This document shows, one piece after another, positions 44,660-55,855 of a stretch of DNA of 64,000 bases; position 1 is the first letter of the stretch; each line of letters begins with the position of its first letter. Source of the DNA: Lepus europaeus (taxonomy: Eukaryota > Chordata > Mammalia > Lagomorpha > Leporidae); the NCBI RefSeq assembly GCF_033115175.1, contig NC_084836.1, positions 76,536,253 to 76,600,252 on the forward strand, given 5' to 3'. The notes under the pieces were generated by a model. That model had not been told where the DNA came from. It worked only from the letters and a program-made list of their open reading frames with translations, and did no database searches. Position numbers and translations under genes: made by a program.

Positions 44660-44830
44660 TCTTTTTTTAAAGAACATTAAAATTAATTAACAAATAAAAA
44701 TGGCATATAATTGTGCAACGTGACGTGCTGAAATACACACCCATGATCTCACATGTGTTTGTGGTGAGAACATTCAACAACCACTCTCTTAGCAACTTCT
44801 AGCATGTTGCTGGCAACTGTGAAGTTGCTC
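44660..44830 (+). mobile_element. Old L1 3' UTR fragment, sense
   Basis: AATTAACAAATAAAAATGGC, TGTGCAACGTGACGTGCTGAAAT and TTTGTGGTGAGAACATTCAAC followed by CTCTCTTAGCAACTT are typical of an old L1 3' region. Confidence 0.65.
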
Positions 44831-45162
44831 TGGATCTTGGCCCCTCTGCCTGTGACCTGCACACGTCGCTGCATGGATGTGGAAAGTGAGGCACGCAGTG
44901 GGTGAGACACTGCCAGGAATCAGGAGTCTGCACCCTGGCTGTTGGGTTCTCAATGCTGACCTGTTCCAGGAGCAGCAGGTGCTGGCCGCTCTGGCTCCTT
45001 GGCTGGGCGGGTGCCCTAGGCCTGCACAGCTGCAGACTGGAGCTTATCAGTGTTGGGGGGTGTCTCTGGGGCAGACGCAGCACCTGTGGCATTGGAATCT
45101 CAGAGGGGGCAGTTAGAGCTGGGGAGGGGCTGGCTTCTGCAGCTCCTTTTAAAAGTCCCCCA

Positions 45163-45436
45163 CCCGGGCTGCACTGTGGTGCAGCGGGTAAAGCCACCAC
45201 CTGCAGTGCTGGCATCCCATATGGGTGCTTGTTTGAATCCCAGCTGCTCCACTTCCCATCCAGCTCTCTGCTATGGCTTGGGAAAGCAGTAGAAAATGGC
45301 CCAAGTCATTGGGCCCCTGCACCCACAGGGGAGACCCAGAGGAAGCTCCTGGCTTCGGATTGGTGCAGCTCCAGAGGAAGCTCCTGGCTTCAGATTGGCG
45401 CAGCTCTGGCCATTGCGGCCATCTGGGGAGTGAAAG
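45163..45436 (+). mobile_element. C-SINE type A, sense, with internal tandem duplication and no tail
   Basis: It begins CCCGGGCTGCACTGTGGTGC. The segment AGAGGAAGCTCCTGGCTTC plus GATTGG and CAGCT occurs twice in tandem at about 45333-45404. It stops at GGGGAGTGA without the pyrimidine stretch or A tail, yet a perfect 12-bp repeat AAAAGTCCCCCA flanks it (45151-45162 and 45437-45448). Confidence 0.9.
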
Positions 45437-45448
45437 AAAAGTCCCCCA

Positions 45449-47460
45449 TGGTTACCTGAATGACGGCCAGATACTTTGCTTTGGTCTTCAACTCTCTCAG
45501 GTAGGGCCTGTGAAGAGAACTGCTTCCAGCAGGGGGAGCTGTGATCTAAAAAAATGAGCAAAGTTTGAAGGCCCGAGAACCTGCATTTCGGGGAGGCGCT
45601 CCCTGGGCGGCCGGGCCTACCAGTGCAGGCGTGTGCCATGGGCACCTGCCCTTGGCCCTGTGCACCTTGTCCCCTCCACGCTCAGCTCTGCACCCTCTGC
45701 CTGCCGGGGAAAGCCGTGGGACCCTGGAAATTGGGGCCACCCGCAGGGCACTACCAATGGAGGGGCCTGGGGCCAGCGAGGCCTCGTGTTCCCTCGCGTG
45801 GGAGGACGTCCCCTCCACGGACTTCCAGGCTGTCGCTCACACTGATGGAAGTTGTCGCCGCCTCCTCTGCCGGCACCGCGGCCCCACCCAGGTCCCCGGA
45901 GACCAGAATTCCTGTGGCTCATGGCAGGATGTCTCTATGGAGGAACAACAGCCAGACCCTATATGACAACAAAATTCTGGCCCACAGCCTGCAACCGGCT
46001 CTCTGGGAAGCCCGACACCATCTCAGCAGTTTGTTAGGCTCAGCTTTGTTCAATTTAAGATCGACTAGAGAAGAATCCACCTGTGCCCCGGACCGGGAGA
46101 CACCCCACCCCCAGAGCTGCTTCTAGTGTCCCCTGGTTGCCCCTTCCAATCAGAACACCCCCTAGTGATGTCCTTTGGTTTCCTGCTCCCATGTCTCCAA
46201 CAGCCACAGTGTGCTCCACACCTACCTGTTCTCACGCAGGTGGTCTTGGTTGATTGGCACACCAGGAGGCGTGGGGAGTAGGCAGGGCAGGTTTGGTACC
46301 CCCAGTAGCTGGGCATTGAGTGAGTATCTGGGGCTTGGCCAGCCAGCCCATGGTGCAGTTACCAGGTCCTGGCTCCAAGCCAGGCACTGGGATGAGGGCA
46401 GAAACTTCCTGTGTGGGTGTGGGGCCTGGGTGGGATTTCTGATACAGCGTGTGTCCACCACGCTGGCCCTGCAAACTTGGTACACATGCAGACTCTCCCC
46501 CCAGCGACTGAGTGGACAGATCTGTGTGGAGCTTTGATGACGCTCCCTGGAGGACCAGGTGGAACCCTGTGCATGGCCCCTGGCACACCTTTCTTGTGGT
46601 GGTCCTCATCTGTCTTTCCTCATCACTTTTCACAGAACAATTGCTGGATTAAATGTCTTCTCCCTGGCTCCGCCCCTTCCTGGGTCTGCACATATCACAC
46701 ACACACACACACACACACACCCCCCGCCTCTGTGGCTTGGGTGTCATTCATCTGGCTGAAGCTGACACAGGGCTCTCCTCCTGCCGTCGGCTTCCGTGGT
46801 TGCCCTCGTGTCAAATTCCCAGGATGCAATGTCAGCGCCGTGCCTTGATCTTTCTTGAGAAAAACCCCTCTTGCGGTGGGCGTGAATTCCACGTGTTCCC
46901 TCACCTTGTCCCTCCTTCAGTGACCTTCTCTCGTGAGTGCCCACCCAATGTGTCAGCCCTCGTCTGATATCCGACAGCCACCACATCCCAGCTCAGAAGG
47001 GATGCTCATCCCACAACATTCTGCTGTGAAATTCTTCCAGGCGTTTTCAGAAAAGCTGGGAGCATCGCTGAGGGCCCTCTCACACAGGCTGGCTCCATTC
47101 TGCAGTCTGTCTGCCACTCACCCAGCCAGGACTCACATGGCTCCATTTCTCGGACCTATGACTTCCAAAGCTGGTCTTGGAGGTAGCTGTGAGTCGCTCG
47201 CTCCTCCTGAGGACTTGTGAGCGCCCAAGGGCAGCCCCCTCACCCCCGTTAGGGCTTCCTATCCACAGATGCTACTCTGACTAGTTCCCCGCTGAAGCTG
47301 CCCACCCAAGACCCCTCTTTTGAGAAGTGCTGGGTGCACAACTCCTTGGGGAATTCAGCTGTCCCCAAAGTCACTGGAAATTCCAACGTGGGAGCCAGAG
47401 ACTTGGGCATCCATTTGCAGTGAGTCTGTAAGCACACTTCTGGCCCAGGGATGCCTCAGT
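45449..47460. other. No gene; contains a CA microsatellite
   Basis: Unique-looking sequence. 45890-46080 could be an old repeat of unknown class. No exon is supported. Confidence 0.4.
46699..46722. repeat. (CA)n microsatellite
   Basis: About 12 CA units followed by a C run. Confidence 0.9.
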
Positions 47461-47600
47461 CTGGGCCATCTTCTACTGCTTTCCCAGGCCATAGCAGAGA
47501 GTCTGATCGGAAGTGGAGCAGCCGGGACTCGAACCTGTGCCCATATGGGATGCCAGCACTGCAGGTGGAGGCTTTACCTGCTATGCCACAGCACCAGCCC
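47461..47600 (-). mobile_element. C-SINE type A, 5' (tRNA-derived) half only
   Basis: GGGCCATCTTCTACTGC through CCACAGCACCAGCCC. The sense 3' half is missing. Confidence 0.9.
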
Positions 47601-48869
47601 TGCTCAGTCCCCTTTTTTTGCCTGGTTTCCTCCCTCCCTGCCTGGAGCCACAGGCCCCTGGGAAACCCAAGCATGCATCTGGGAGAATGTTCTTGCCTGG
47701 CTCGCAGCCTGGGCAGCGCTGATCACACACTCCACTGGTGCTGAGAATGCGCGGCCCGTGAGCACCTGGGAACACCATCATCTCCCTGCATGCACGGTGG
47801 GGTTTGGCTCACAACCAAGGGCCCTCCCTGAGGGGACTCTGTGACAGCTGTAACTAACTTCTGCACATGCAGATATATTTTATGACCTCCCACAGCCCAT
47901 GGCCATCCGTTGGTGACCGGTTTGCTCTGATGTCCCCCTGGGCTGGCCGAGGAAGGATGGCACCAAGCTCTGTGCCTGGAGGGCTGAGCTGCTTTGTGAT
48001 CATGCTTGGGGTACCCTCTTTGCATCAGAAATGCAGAGAGCTGCTCCCAGGGGAGGGGAGCACCCTGAAGATTCAGCCGGAAGCTGCTGCATCAGAAATG
48101 AGCTTGGAAGGCTGATCTTGGCCGTGGCCTTCAAGGGCAACGACATGGGGCTGAAGACAGATGTTCAGGTTGAGACCATTGGCTGGAAGCTGTAGGGCTG
48201 GTGCCGGGAAGGCGTGGTGGGTCCCAGTGACTTGTGGGTGGTAGTTTGAGGCTGCCGGTCATCACAGGGTCTGTGCAGGAAGTGAGTTTTCTGTCTCATG
48301 TCTGGGGCTGTCCTGGAGCAACTGCCCACTGGATTTGTGAGGGCTGGGCAGTGCCAGACCCCACAGGGTTGTGGGGGGGAGCTGGGGGATGCTGTGGAGG
48401 AAATGAGAAAAAGAAAAAAGCACTGAGAATCAAACTTGTGCCCTTGATACTTAAAATGCAGGGCATACCCAGCCCCCAGTCCCCATGGAAGGGGAACCAA
48501 GACTCCCTCCGTGAAGCTGGAGGAGGGGTGAGGGCGCCAAGACTTGGCTTGCCTCCGGCTCCAAATCCAAATGACGGTGCTGATACTGGGGCAGGCTTCT
48601 TTGTAGTGACTGGGATACAATTTGTGCACAGCAAAATACAAGATCTGAAGTGAGCGATGCTGTGAGTGTAGACACACAGGAAGGAATTTATCCACCTGAG
48701 CAACCTACATCACTATATGGAGCTAGGGACTTTTCCATCCCCAGGAACCTCCCCTGTGCCCTGGCTACCACACGGCACCATTCCTGGTCAGCCGCTGCTC
48801 TGATGCCATCACCATAGGTCATCTCTGTGCTGTGCCGCCACACCTATGCCTGGCTTTCCATTATTTTTA
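47601..48869. other. No gene or clear repeat
   Basis: The 139-codon + frame at 48234-48653 includes a lysine run from an A-rich stretch and has no recognisable domain, so I do not call it a gene. Confidence 0.4.
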
Positions 48870-49195
48870 AAAAAATGTTATTTATTTGTTTTCATTTATT
48901 TGAAAGGCACAGTGACAGAGAGGGAGAGAGGGAGAGAGAGATATGAGCACGAGCTTTTATCCACTGGCTCATACCCCAAATGGTTGCAACAGCCAGAGCT
49001 AGGCCAAGCCAAAGCCAGGAGCCAGGAGCTGCTTCCAGGTCTCCCACATCAGGGGCTGGGGCCCAAGCACTTGGGCCATCTTCTGCTGCTTGCCCAGGTA
49101 CATTAGCAGGGAGCTGGATCGGAAGAGGAGGAGTCGGGTCTCGAACTGGCACTCACGTGGGAGGCTGGCATTGTGGCTCTGTGCCAGGACACCAG
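48870..49195 (-). mobile_element. C-SINE type A, older
   Basis: An antisense copy, from AATGTTATTTATTTG to GAGGCTGGCATTGTGGCTCTG. The head end is degraded. Confidence 0.85.
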
Positions 49196-50040
49196 CCTGT
49201 GGGTGTATCCAGGTTTTTGCTGCCTCAAAGAAGGCTGCAAAGAAGCAGCCCTGGCAGGCAGGCCCACAGCCCTGAGAACCCCATTGCTGCTTCTCTGGTG
49301 GACTGGCTTCCGGGCCGAGGAGTTGGGCCCCAGGGTGTGTGCACTGGCTACCTGGCAGCCATTACGGCCCCAAGGGCGTGGGGTGAGGGCGTCCATGCCC
49401 TGGTCTTGATCTGCCCTGCATGTGCCTTGCTTAGCCTACTTTCCCGTCTGAAGGGCACCCAGAGGCTGTGCCCTGCGGCCCCGTCTGTTTTTCTGCTAAC
49501 TCAAGTTCAAAGCTGATTTGTGAAGTTCACCTATATGATGTTTTTTCTGTCCAGAGTGCTCTTGTTCTCCATGAAACCCAGCATGCTTCACTGCCCCACC
49601 CTCGCCCCAGCATCCTCTCCTGCTTTCCGCGTTGTCCTTTCTCCTGGGGGAGCCTGGTTTCCCCCATTCGCTAGAATCTGGTCACCCACACGTGAATTTC
49701 CCTGCACCCTGGGGCTCCGCCTGCGAGCCTGGGGACTCCACGAGTGGTTTCCAGCTCAGATGTCCCTGATTTCTGCGAATCTCTTCATTTTGTTTCCTGA
49801 AGGAGGTTTTCTTTACAAAGTTGCAGCTGCCTCAGAGCGAGAGATCTCTACCCTAGGCTGGCACCATACTGGCTTCTGTAAAGCAAGAGAGTATGGAGAG
49901 AGCTTTGAGATAGAAGAGACGCCAGAGGGGTGATATAACCCACTCTGCCCAAGGCACGGCCAGCTGTGACTCTGCCGGGGCATCAGGCGGCACTGGCTGA
50001 GCCGTGGAGACACTTCCCAGGGAGGGAAGTCTGACATGGA
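49196..50040. other. No gene or clear repeat
   Basis: Unique-looking; nothing supported. Confidence 0.4.
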
Positions 50041-50050
50041 ACTTTTCTTT

Positions 50051-50388
50051 TTTTAAGATTTATTTATTTATTTATTTGAAAGTCGGAGTTACATAGAGAG
50101 AGAAGAAGAGGCAGAGGCAGAGAGAGAGGTCTTCCATCCTTTGATTCACTCCCCAATTGGCCACAATGGCTGGAGCTGCGCCGATCCAGAGCCAGGAGCC
50201 AGGAGCCAGGAGCTTCTTCCGGGTCTCCCATGTGGGTGCAGGGGCCCAAGGACTCGGGCCATCTTCCACTGCTTTCCCAGGCCACAACAGAGAGCTGGAT
50301 GGGAAGTGGAGCAGCTGGGACTCGAACCTGTGCCCATATGCTGGCACTGCAGTTGGCGGCTTTACCTGCTATGCCACAGCGCCAGCCC
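50051..50388 (-). mobile_element. C-SINE type A
   Basis: A full antisense copy flanked by GAACTTTTCTT (50039-50049) and GAAACTTTTCTTG (50389-). AGGAGCC is triplicated at 50191-50208 and one head segment (GGGATGCC) is deleted. Confidence 0.92.
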
Positions 50389-50467
50389 TGAAACTTTTCT
50401 TGAAATGCAAATCCTCCTCCTTCCTCCAGCAGATCTGTAGCTGAGCTGGCTGTGGACGCAAAGACTT

Positions 50468-50469
50468 GG

Positions 50470-50509
<40 letters not shown>

Positions 50510-50745
50510 TCTTCCATCCGCTGACTCACTCCTAAATGGCTGCAACAGCTGGAGCTGATATGCTCTGAAGCCAGGAGCCAGGAGCTTTCTCTGGGTCTCA
50601 CACATGAGTGCAGAGACTCAAGGACTTTCCCAGGTGCCTTAGCAGGGAGTTGAGTCAGAAGTGGAGCAGCAGGGATTTGATCTGGTGCTCATATGGGATG
50701 CCGGCACTGCAGGAGGCGGCTTCACCCGCTACACCACAGTGCTGG
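50468..50745 (-). mobile_element. C-SINE type A, tail lost, expanded GA run
   Basis: It starts in a (GA)n run of about 40 bp at 50470-50510 and ends CACAGTGCTGGC. Confidence 0.88.
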
Positions 50746-52125
50746 CAGCCCTGAGGACATTTGGAGGTGCTGGCCAACCTTGAGAGGATGGCCAGGGACC
50801 TGGGATTAGTCACTGGAGACAAGCTGCCTGTGAGAGGCTTGTGTCAGCTCCCAGTCCAAAAGCATGGTGCAGGCTCTGACTAGCAGCCAGGGGTGGATGG
50901 CTGAGCAGCCGCAGGGGAAGGCTAGCCCCAGGAGCCAGGAAGAAGAGTGGGCGGGACCCAGCTCAGGCTCTACCAATCCCAGAGCAGCCCCCAAGGGCCT
51001 GAGGACCTCCCCACAGCACCACCCCCTGGAGGTTTCACTGTCTCCTGGCAGCACTACCTTGAGGACCAAGCTTCTACAGCAAGGGCCTTTGGGGACATCC
51101 AACATCACAGACCTGTGAACTTCCGGGGGACATGAACCTATGCTGAGTTTCTCTGAGGGCCTCCTGAGGCGGTCACTAAGTTTGTAGAAGCACAGGGAGA
51201 GAGCTGGACAGGCTGTTTCAAGATGGCAAATTCCACCGGAAGTCAGGTAGGGGGAGAAAGGCATCCGCCTCCACCTGGGACAGCCACACGGGGGCGCTGG
51301 TGCTCATTCGTGGAACCCAAGGCACCCAGGGTGGGATACACGTTATGACTGACAGTCCCTACTAGAGCCACGTGGTTAATGTGGCAGGGAGTGGCTGTGT
51401 GGAGGGGTGCGGGGAGGCCATGTCACCAGGCAGAGGACAGGTGGGCTGCCTACATGGCTGAGTTGCAGGTTCGAATGCACAGTTGATATGTTAATGAGCT
51501 CAGAGTCAGGAGTTGGGGGAGTGGGTGTTGGTCACCTCTTGGGTGACCAGCAGGGGCCTGCAGGTGGCAGTGGGGACGTGTAGAGGTGGAGAGATTCCTC
51601 TGGGGGAGGGGTGGTGTTGGGGAGATGCCCACGGGCAGCAGTCTCAGGGGGTGCACAGAATGTACATCCTGATGACAAGGTTGGAAATGCGGTTGTGTGG
51701 GGTGCAGGGTGGGGGCAGTCTCCGGTGCAGAGCCCCTGACAGCTGACGGCCACGCTTCTGCAAACCCACATATCAGCCAGAGGAGGGACTCCAGGCCGGG
51801 TTCAGAGGAGTGTGGGGAACATGGTCACCAGCTGGGGATTTGGAGGACAAAAAAGGAGTTGAGGTCCTGATTGGGTGTTTAGGCATCAGTTCTCCTAGTA
51901 CCCATCTCCAGCTATACCATGAGCCCCCTGGTGAGGTGTTGAGGGGGGCTGAGTGCCCTCCACTTTCCAGGTCAGGGCCATGCCTGCTCTACCTGGATGT
52001 GGCAATTGGGTTGGCGTCCACCTTGGTGGTTACGGTCATGGCCAGGATGCTCGTGCGCTGTATCAGTCTACCGTGGTTCAGTACCTGGCTCACGGGCTCC
52101 CGACCTCAGCTTCCTGCACACGCTG
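50746..52125. other. No gene or clear repeat
   Basis: Unique-looking GC-rich sequence. A CTCF-like but mismatched GCCACACGGGGGCGCTGG occurs at 51283-51300. Confidence 0.4.
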
Positions 52126-52129
52126 GCTC

Positions 52130-52300
52130 TGGAGGCAGTGGTGAGGATTCAAGCAACTGGGTCCTGCTATGCACATGGGAGACTGGGACTGAGTTCCAGA
52201 CTCCTGGCTTTGACCCAGCCCTGTGCAGCCATTGTGGGCATTTGGGGAGTGAACCAGCGGATGGGAGCTCTTTCTCTCTCTAATAAATAAATAAAACAGC
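52130..52300 (+). mobile_element. C-SINE, old 3' half, sense
   Basis: TTCAAGCAACTGGGTCCTGC, GGGGAGTGAACCAGCGGATGG, then CTCTCTAATAAATAAATAAAA. The head is missing or too diverged to see. Confidence 0.75.
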
Positions 52301-52439
52301 AAAAAACACTGAGAGAAATGCAGTATCCTGGCCTTTCATTATCAGAAGTCTCCAGCTTGCACAAAGGCAGACGGCACAGCGTTACAGGTCCCTTGTTGTC
52401 AGTGTCTGCAGTTGTCAGAATCTTTCCAGCTCTCTTTTA

Positions 52440-52640
52440 TCTCTGTCCCCAGCCTCAACACACAAACCAGGTGTGCTGTCTTGATAGAGTGTTTTGAAGC
52501 AAGCCCCAGAATCCTGTCAATTCACCTTTGAAGATAATGTATTATACATTCCTGTCGGGTGAGAACTTTTATAATAAAACAACACTTCTGTTGTCACACC
52601 ATCCGGTTCCCTCCACGAGAACTTTTCACAGCTGGTTTGT
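52440..52640 (+). mobile_element. Possible old L1 3'-end fragment
   Basis: GTGTTTTGAAGCAAGCCCCAG followed by ATTCACCTTTGAAGATAATG resembles the distal 3' region of old L1s. Low certainty. Confidence 0.3.
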
Positions 52641-52993
52641 CTGGATCTGGCTCCAAATGAGGCTCACAAACTGAGTGCCCCCTGTGCATGTCAGAGCACC
52701 AGGGATGTTACTGTGAAACCCACGATGTGGGGCACACAGCAGCAGGCTTGGCTCCTCAAGGTGGGGGCGGTGTGACAGCTGGTGACCTCAATCCTGGGAG
52801 TTGGCAGGTGCACCTCCCCCTGGGAAACACAAGACGGTACCATGACACACATGGGAAGCACATACACATCCTACCCTGGTTGCAGGCTTTGTGGAGACAA
52901 AGGTGATTGCTCCATCCTTTGCTGGGTTTGGAGTCACTTTGCTGGCCTGGGGCGGGGTGGGGGTGGGGGAGTCAACATCCTTCTTAAGAGAGG

Positions 52994-53350
52994 GGCGGGG
53001 CCGGCGCTGTAGCATAGCGGGTAAAGCTGCTGCCTGAAGCGCCGGTATCCCATATAGGCGCTGGTTCGAGTCCCAGCTGGACCTCCACTTCCAGTCCAGC
53101 TCTCTGCTATGGCCTGGGAAAGCAGTAGAAGGTGGCTCAAGTCTTTGGGCCCCTGCACCCACGTGGGAGACCTAGAAGAAGCTCCTGGCTCCTGGCTTCA
53201 GATCAGCGCAGCTCCAGCTGTTGCAACCATCTGGGGAGTGAACCAGCAGATGGAAGACCTCTCTCTCTCTCTCGCTCTCTCTCTGCCTCTCCATCTCTCT
53301 GTGTGTGACTCTTTCAAATAAATAAATAAATATTAAAAATAAAAAATAAA
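52994..53350 (+). mobile_element. C-SINE type A, sense, full length
   Basis: It begins CGGGGCCGGCGCTGTAGCAT and ends TTTCAAATAAATAAATAAAT plus an A-rich tail; AAGAGAGGG-like repeats flank it. Confidence 0.93.
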
Positions 53351-53744
53351 AAAGAGAGAGGGTCCAGGCTGTCCTCCCTGCTGGTGCTGAGACCCATTGG
53401 GAAGAGCCCGCCCTTGGGCACAGATTTCGTGACTGTGCCCTGAAGTGTTCTTTTTCCCAAGGAACCCTAGTGAAGTCACAGAGCACAGTCTTCCGTGGCT
53501 GTTCAGGGCATGCTGAGGTCTCCGTGCCCTCCCAGGTACAGGGGTAGGGGCTCAGGCGCAGCCCAAAAACTGAGGACTCTAAGTCCAGAGCTGGAGAAAA
53601 CCTTTGACCCGTGGTCGTGAGGCTTTAGCAAGCAGGCAAACTGCGTGTGGGTTTTTGTCAAAGCAGAGTTATGAGCCCCAGCTGTGGATGCTGATTCAGC
53701 AGGGGAGGGAGGAGATGGGGGCAGGGCCTGAGAGTCTGCGTTAT

Positions 53745-53987
53745 TTTTATTTATTTGAAAAGGTAAAGTGATGGGTGTTGGGGATGGGAAGTGGGCATGT
53801 GAGGGAGATCTTCCACCCCCCTGGTTCACTCTCCAAATGACCGCAATGGCTGGGGCTGGGCCAGGCTGAACCCAGGAGCCAGAACTCCATCCTGGTCTCC
53901 CACATGGTTGGGAAGGTTCAGATACTTGGGATAGCCTCCACTGCTTTCACAGGTGTATTATCAGGGATTGGAAGCCGAGCAGCTGGG
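53745..53987 (-). mobile_element. C-SINE, old diverged copy
   Basis: TTATTTTTATTTATTTGAAAAG to ATTGGAAGCCGAGCAGCTGG. The TSD is CTGAGAGTCTGCGTT (53728-53742) against CTGAGAGTCTGCATT (53988-54002). The head half is missing although the duplication is intact. Confidence 0.88.
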
Positions 53988-54002
53988 CTGAGAGTCTGCA
54001 TT

Positions 54003-54043
54003 CCTCCCTCCCTCCCTTCCTTCCTTCCTTCCTCCTCTTCCTC

Positions 54044-54090
<47 letters not shown>
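54003..54090. repeat. Compound microsatellite (CCTT)n then (TTTA)n
   Basis: CCTCCCTCCCTTCCTTCC units, then at least 11 TTTA units that merge into the tail of the next SINE. Confidence 0.93.
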
Positions 54091-54091
<1 letters not shown>

Positions 54092-54389
54092 AAGGCAGAG
54101 CTACAGAGAGAGAGAAGGAGAGACAGAGAGAGAGAGAGAGATCTATCTGCTAGTTCACTCTCCAAATAGCTGCAACAGCCAGGTCTAGGCCAGGCTGAAG
54201 CCAGGAGCCAGGAGCTCCTTCCAGGTCTCCCACGTGGGTGCAGGAGACCAAGTACTTGGGCCATCTTCCGCTGCTTTCCCAGTTGCATTATCAGGGAGCT
54301 GGATTGGATGTGGAGCAGCCAGGACTCAAACAGGTGCTCATAAGGGATGCTGGCACTGCAGGCTGCAGCTTTAACTCAGCGCTGGCCCT
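54045..54389 (-). mobile_element. C-SINE type A
   Basis: An antisense copy whose A-rich tail has expanded into the (TTTA)n array. It ends CAGCGCTGGCCC. Confidence 0.9.
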
Positions 54390-55429
54390 GAGTGTCCATT
54401 TCTTACCAACCCCTGGGGGTGCTGCTGTCTGGGCTGGGGTAAAACCCGCTCAGTGAGTCATGCAGCAGGCGCGGAATTCGGCTCATTGCCTTCTGACTGC
54501 CTGGCGCTGACTGTCCAAGGCTGTGGCAATCTGACCTTGTCCTCTGCACTTCTTCTGCCTCTGTGCTCCGGGAGTCCAGCTGCTCCTGGCACTGGCTGGG
54601 GCTGCTTGCAGGACAGGGGCTGCAGTCACCGGAAGCTCCCTAGGCATTTCCCTCCCTTCCTTGTGGCCAGAGAAGTGGGAGTATTTCCTCCCCAGTGGTG
54701 AGTAGGTGTCCCCCAGCCACTGGCCTTCCCCCACGTCTGCCTCACTCCCACCTCCAATCTTTCCTATATACTCTTCCCACCCTCCCCTGGCCATGCCCCT
54801 CTATGCTCCGCCCCCACACGACAACCCTACATTCCCACTGGTGTGGAGAGGCCCAGCCCCTCCTCCATGGCTCTTGAGTGGGACCCAGGAGCAGGTGCTT
54901 TGGAAATGGTCAGCAGGTGTTCTGCCCCCTACAGGAGGGGTTCTGGGATCCAATACAACTTCCCGTGGCTACAGACTGGGTTTCTGCAGTTTTTGGGAAC
55001 TTGTTGGAAAGGCATAGGCCCCTTGTGTCAGATGCTATAGTGGGGGCCCAGCCGCTGTCTTAATCAGTGCTCCCAGGGGATGCTCTGACCCTCTTGCCCC
55101 AGAGCCAAATCGGCCTGAGCCGTCTTGTCAATAAAACACCGTTGGATCAGAGCCACACCCATCCGTTCAGTCATGTCACTGCTTTGGCACTTACGTGGCG
55201 GAGCAGCTGTGACAGGGACCATAAGGCTCACTGGCTTGTCCTCTGCAGAGAAGCTGCCGACCATAGGCCGTGGGTTCTCAGCCTGGGCTGCACCTCGGGA
55301 CCACTGTAGGAATTAAAAGAACAGAACTGACACCTGTGCCCCTCCCCAGAAGTCCTGATTTTGTCTGTCTGGGGTGCACTTTGGACACTGGGATTCTGTC
55401 AGATTCTTGGCTTTTTATTTTTTTATAGA
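54390..55429. other. No gene or clear repeat
   Basis: Unique-looking; nothing supported. Confidence 0.4.
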
Positions 55430-55481
55430 AAGAGTTATTTTATTTATTTATTTGAAAGGCAGAGTTACAAAGAGAGAGAAG

Positions 55482-55525
<44 letters not shown>

Positions 55526-55783
55526 CTTCCATCCGCTGGTTTATTCCCCAATTGGCCATAACAGCCAGAGTTGTGCCAGTCTGAAGCCAGGAGCCAAGAG
55601 CTTCCTCCAGGTCTTCCCATGTTGGTGCAGTGGCTCAAGGACTTGGGCCATCTTGTATTACTTTCCCAGGCCATAGCAGAGAGCTGGATAGGAAGTGGAG
55701 CAGCTGGGACTAGAACAGGCGCCCACATAGGATGCCGGCACTGCAGGTGATGGTTTACCCGCTACGCCACAGTGCCAGCCCCA
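55430..55783 (-). mobile_element. C-SINE type A, with long GA run
   Basis: An antisense copy with a (GA)n run of about 36 bp at 55488-55522, ending CACAGTGCCAGCCCC. Confidence 0.92.
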
Positions 55784-55855
55784 GACCTCTCTTTCTCTGT
55801 CTCCCCCTCTCTCTTTGAAACTCTGCCTCTCAAATAAATAAATAAATAAATAAAG
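55784..55855 (+). mobile_element. C-SINE 3' tail fragment, sense
   Basis: AGACCTCTCTTTCTCTGTC through CTCAAATAAATAAATAAATA. It joins head to tail with the antisense copy on its left, so the pair makes a partial inverted arrangement. Confidence 0.85.

Noticed and set aside
48234-48653. 139-codon plus-strand frame
   Set aside because: Contains a lysine run from an A-rich stretch, with no domain, splice pattern or conservation evidence available.
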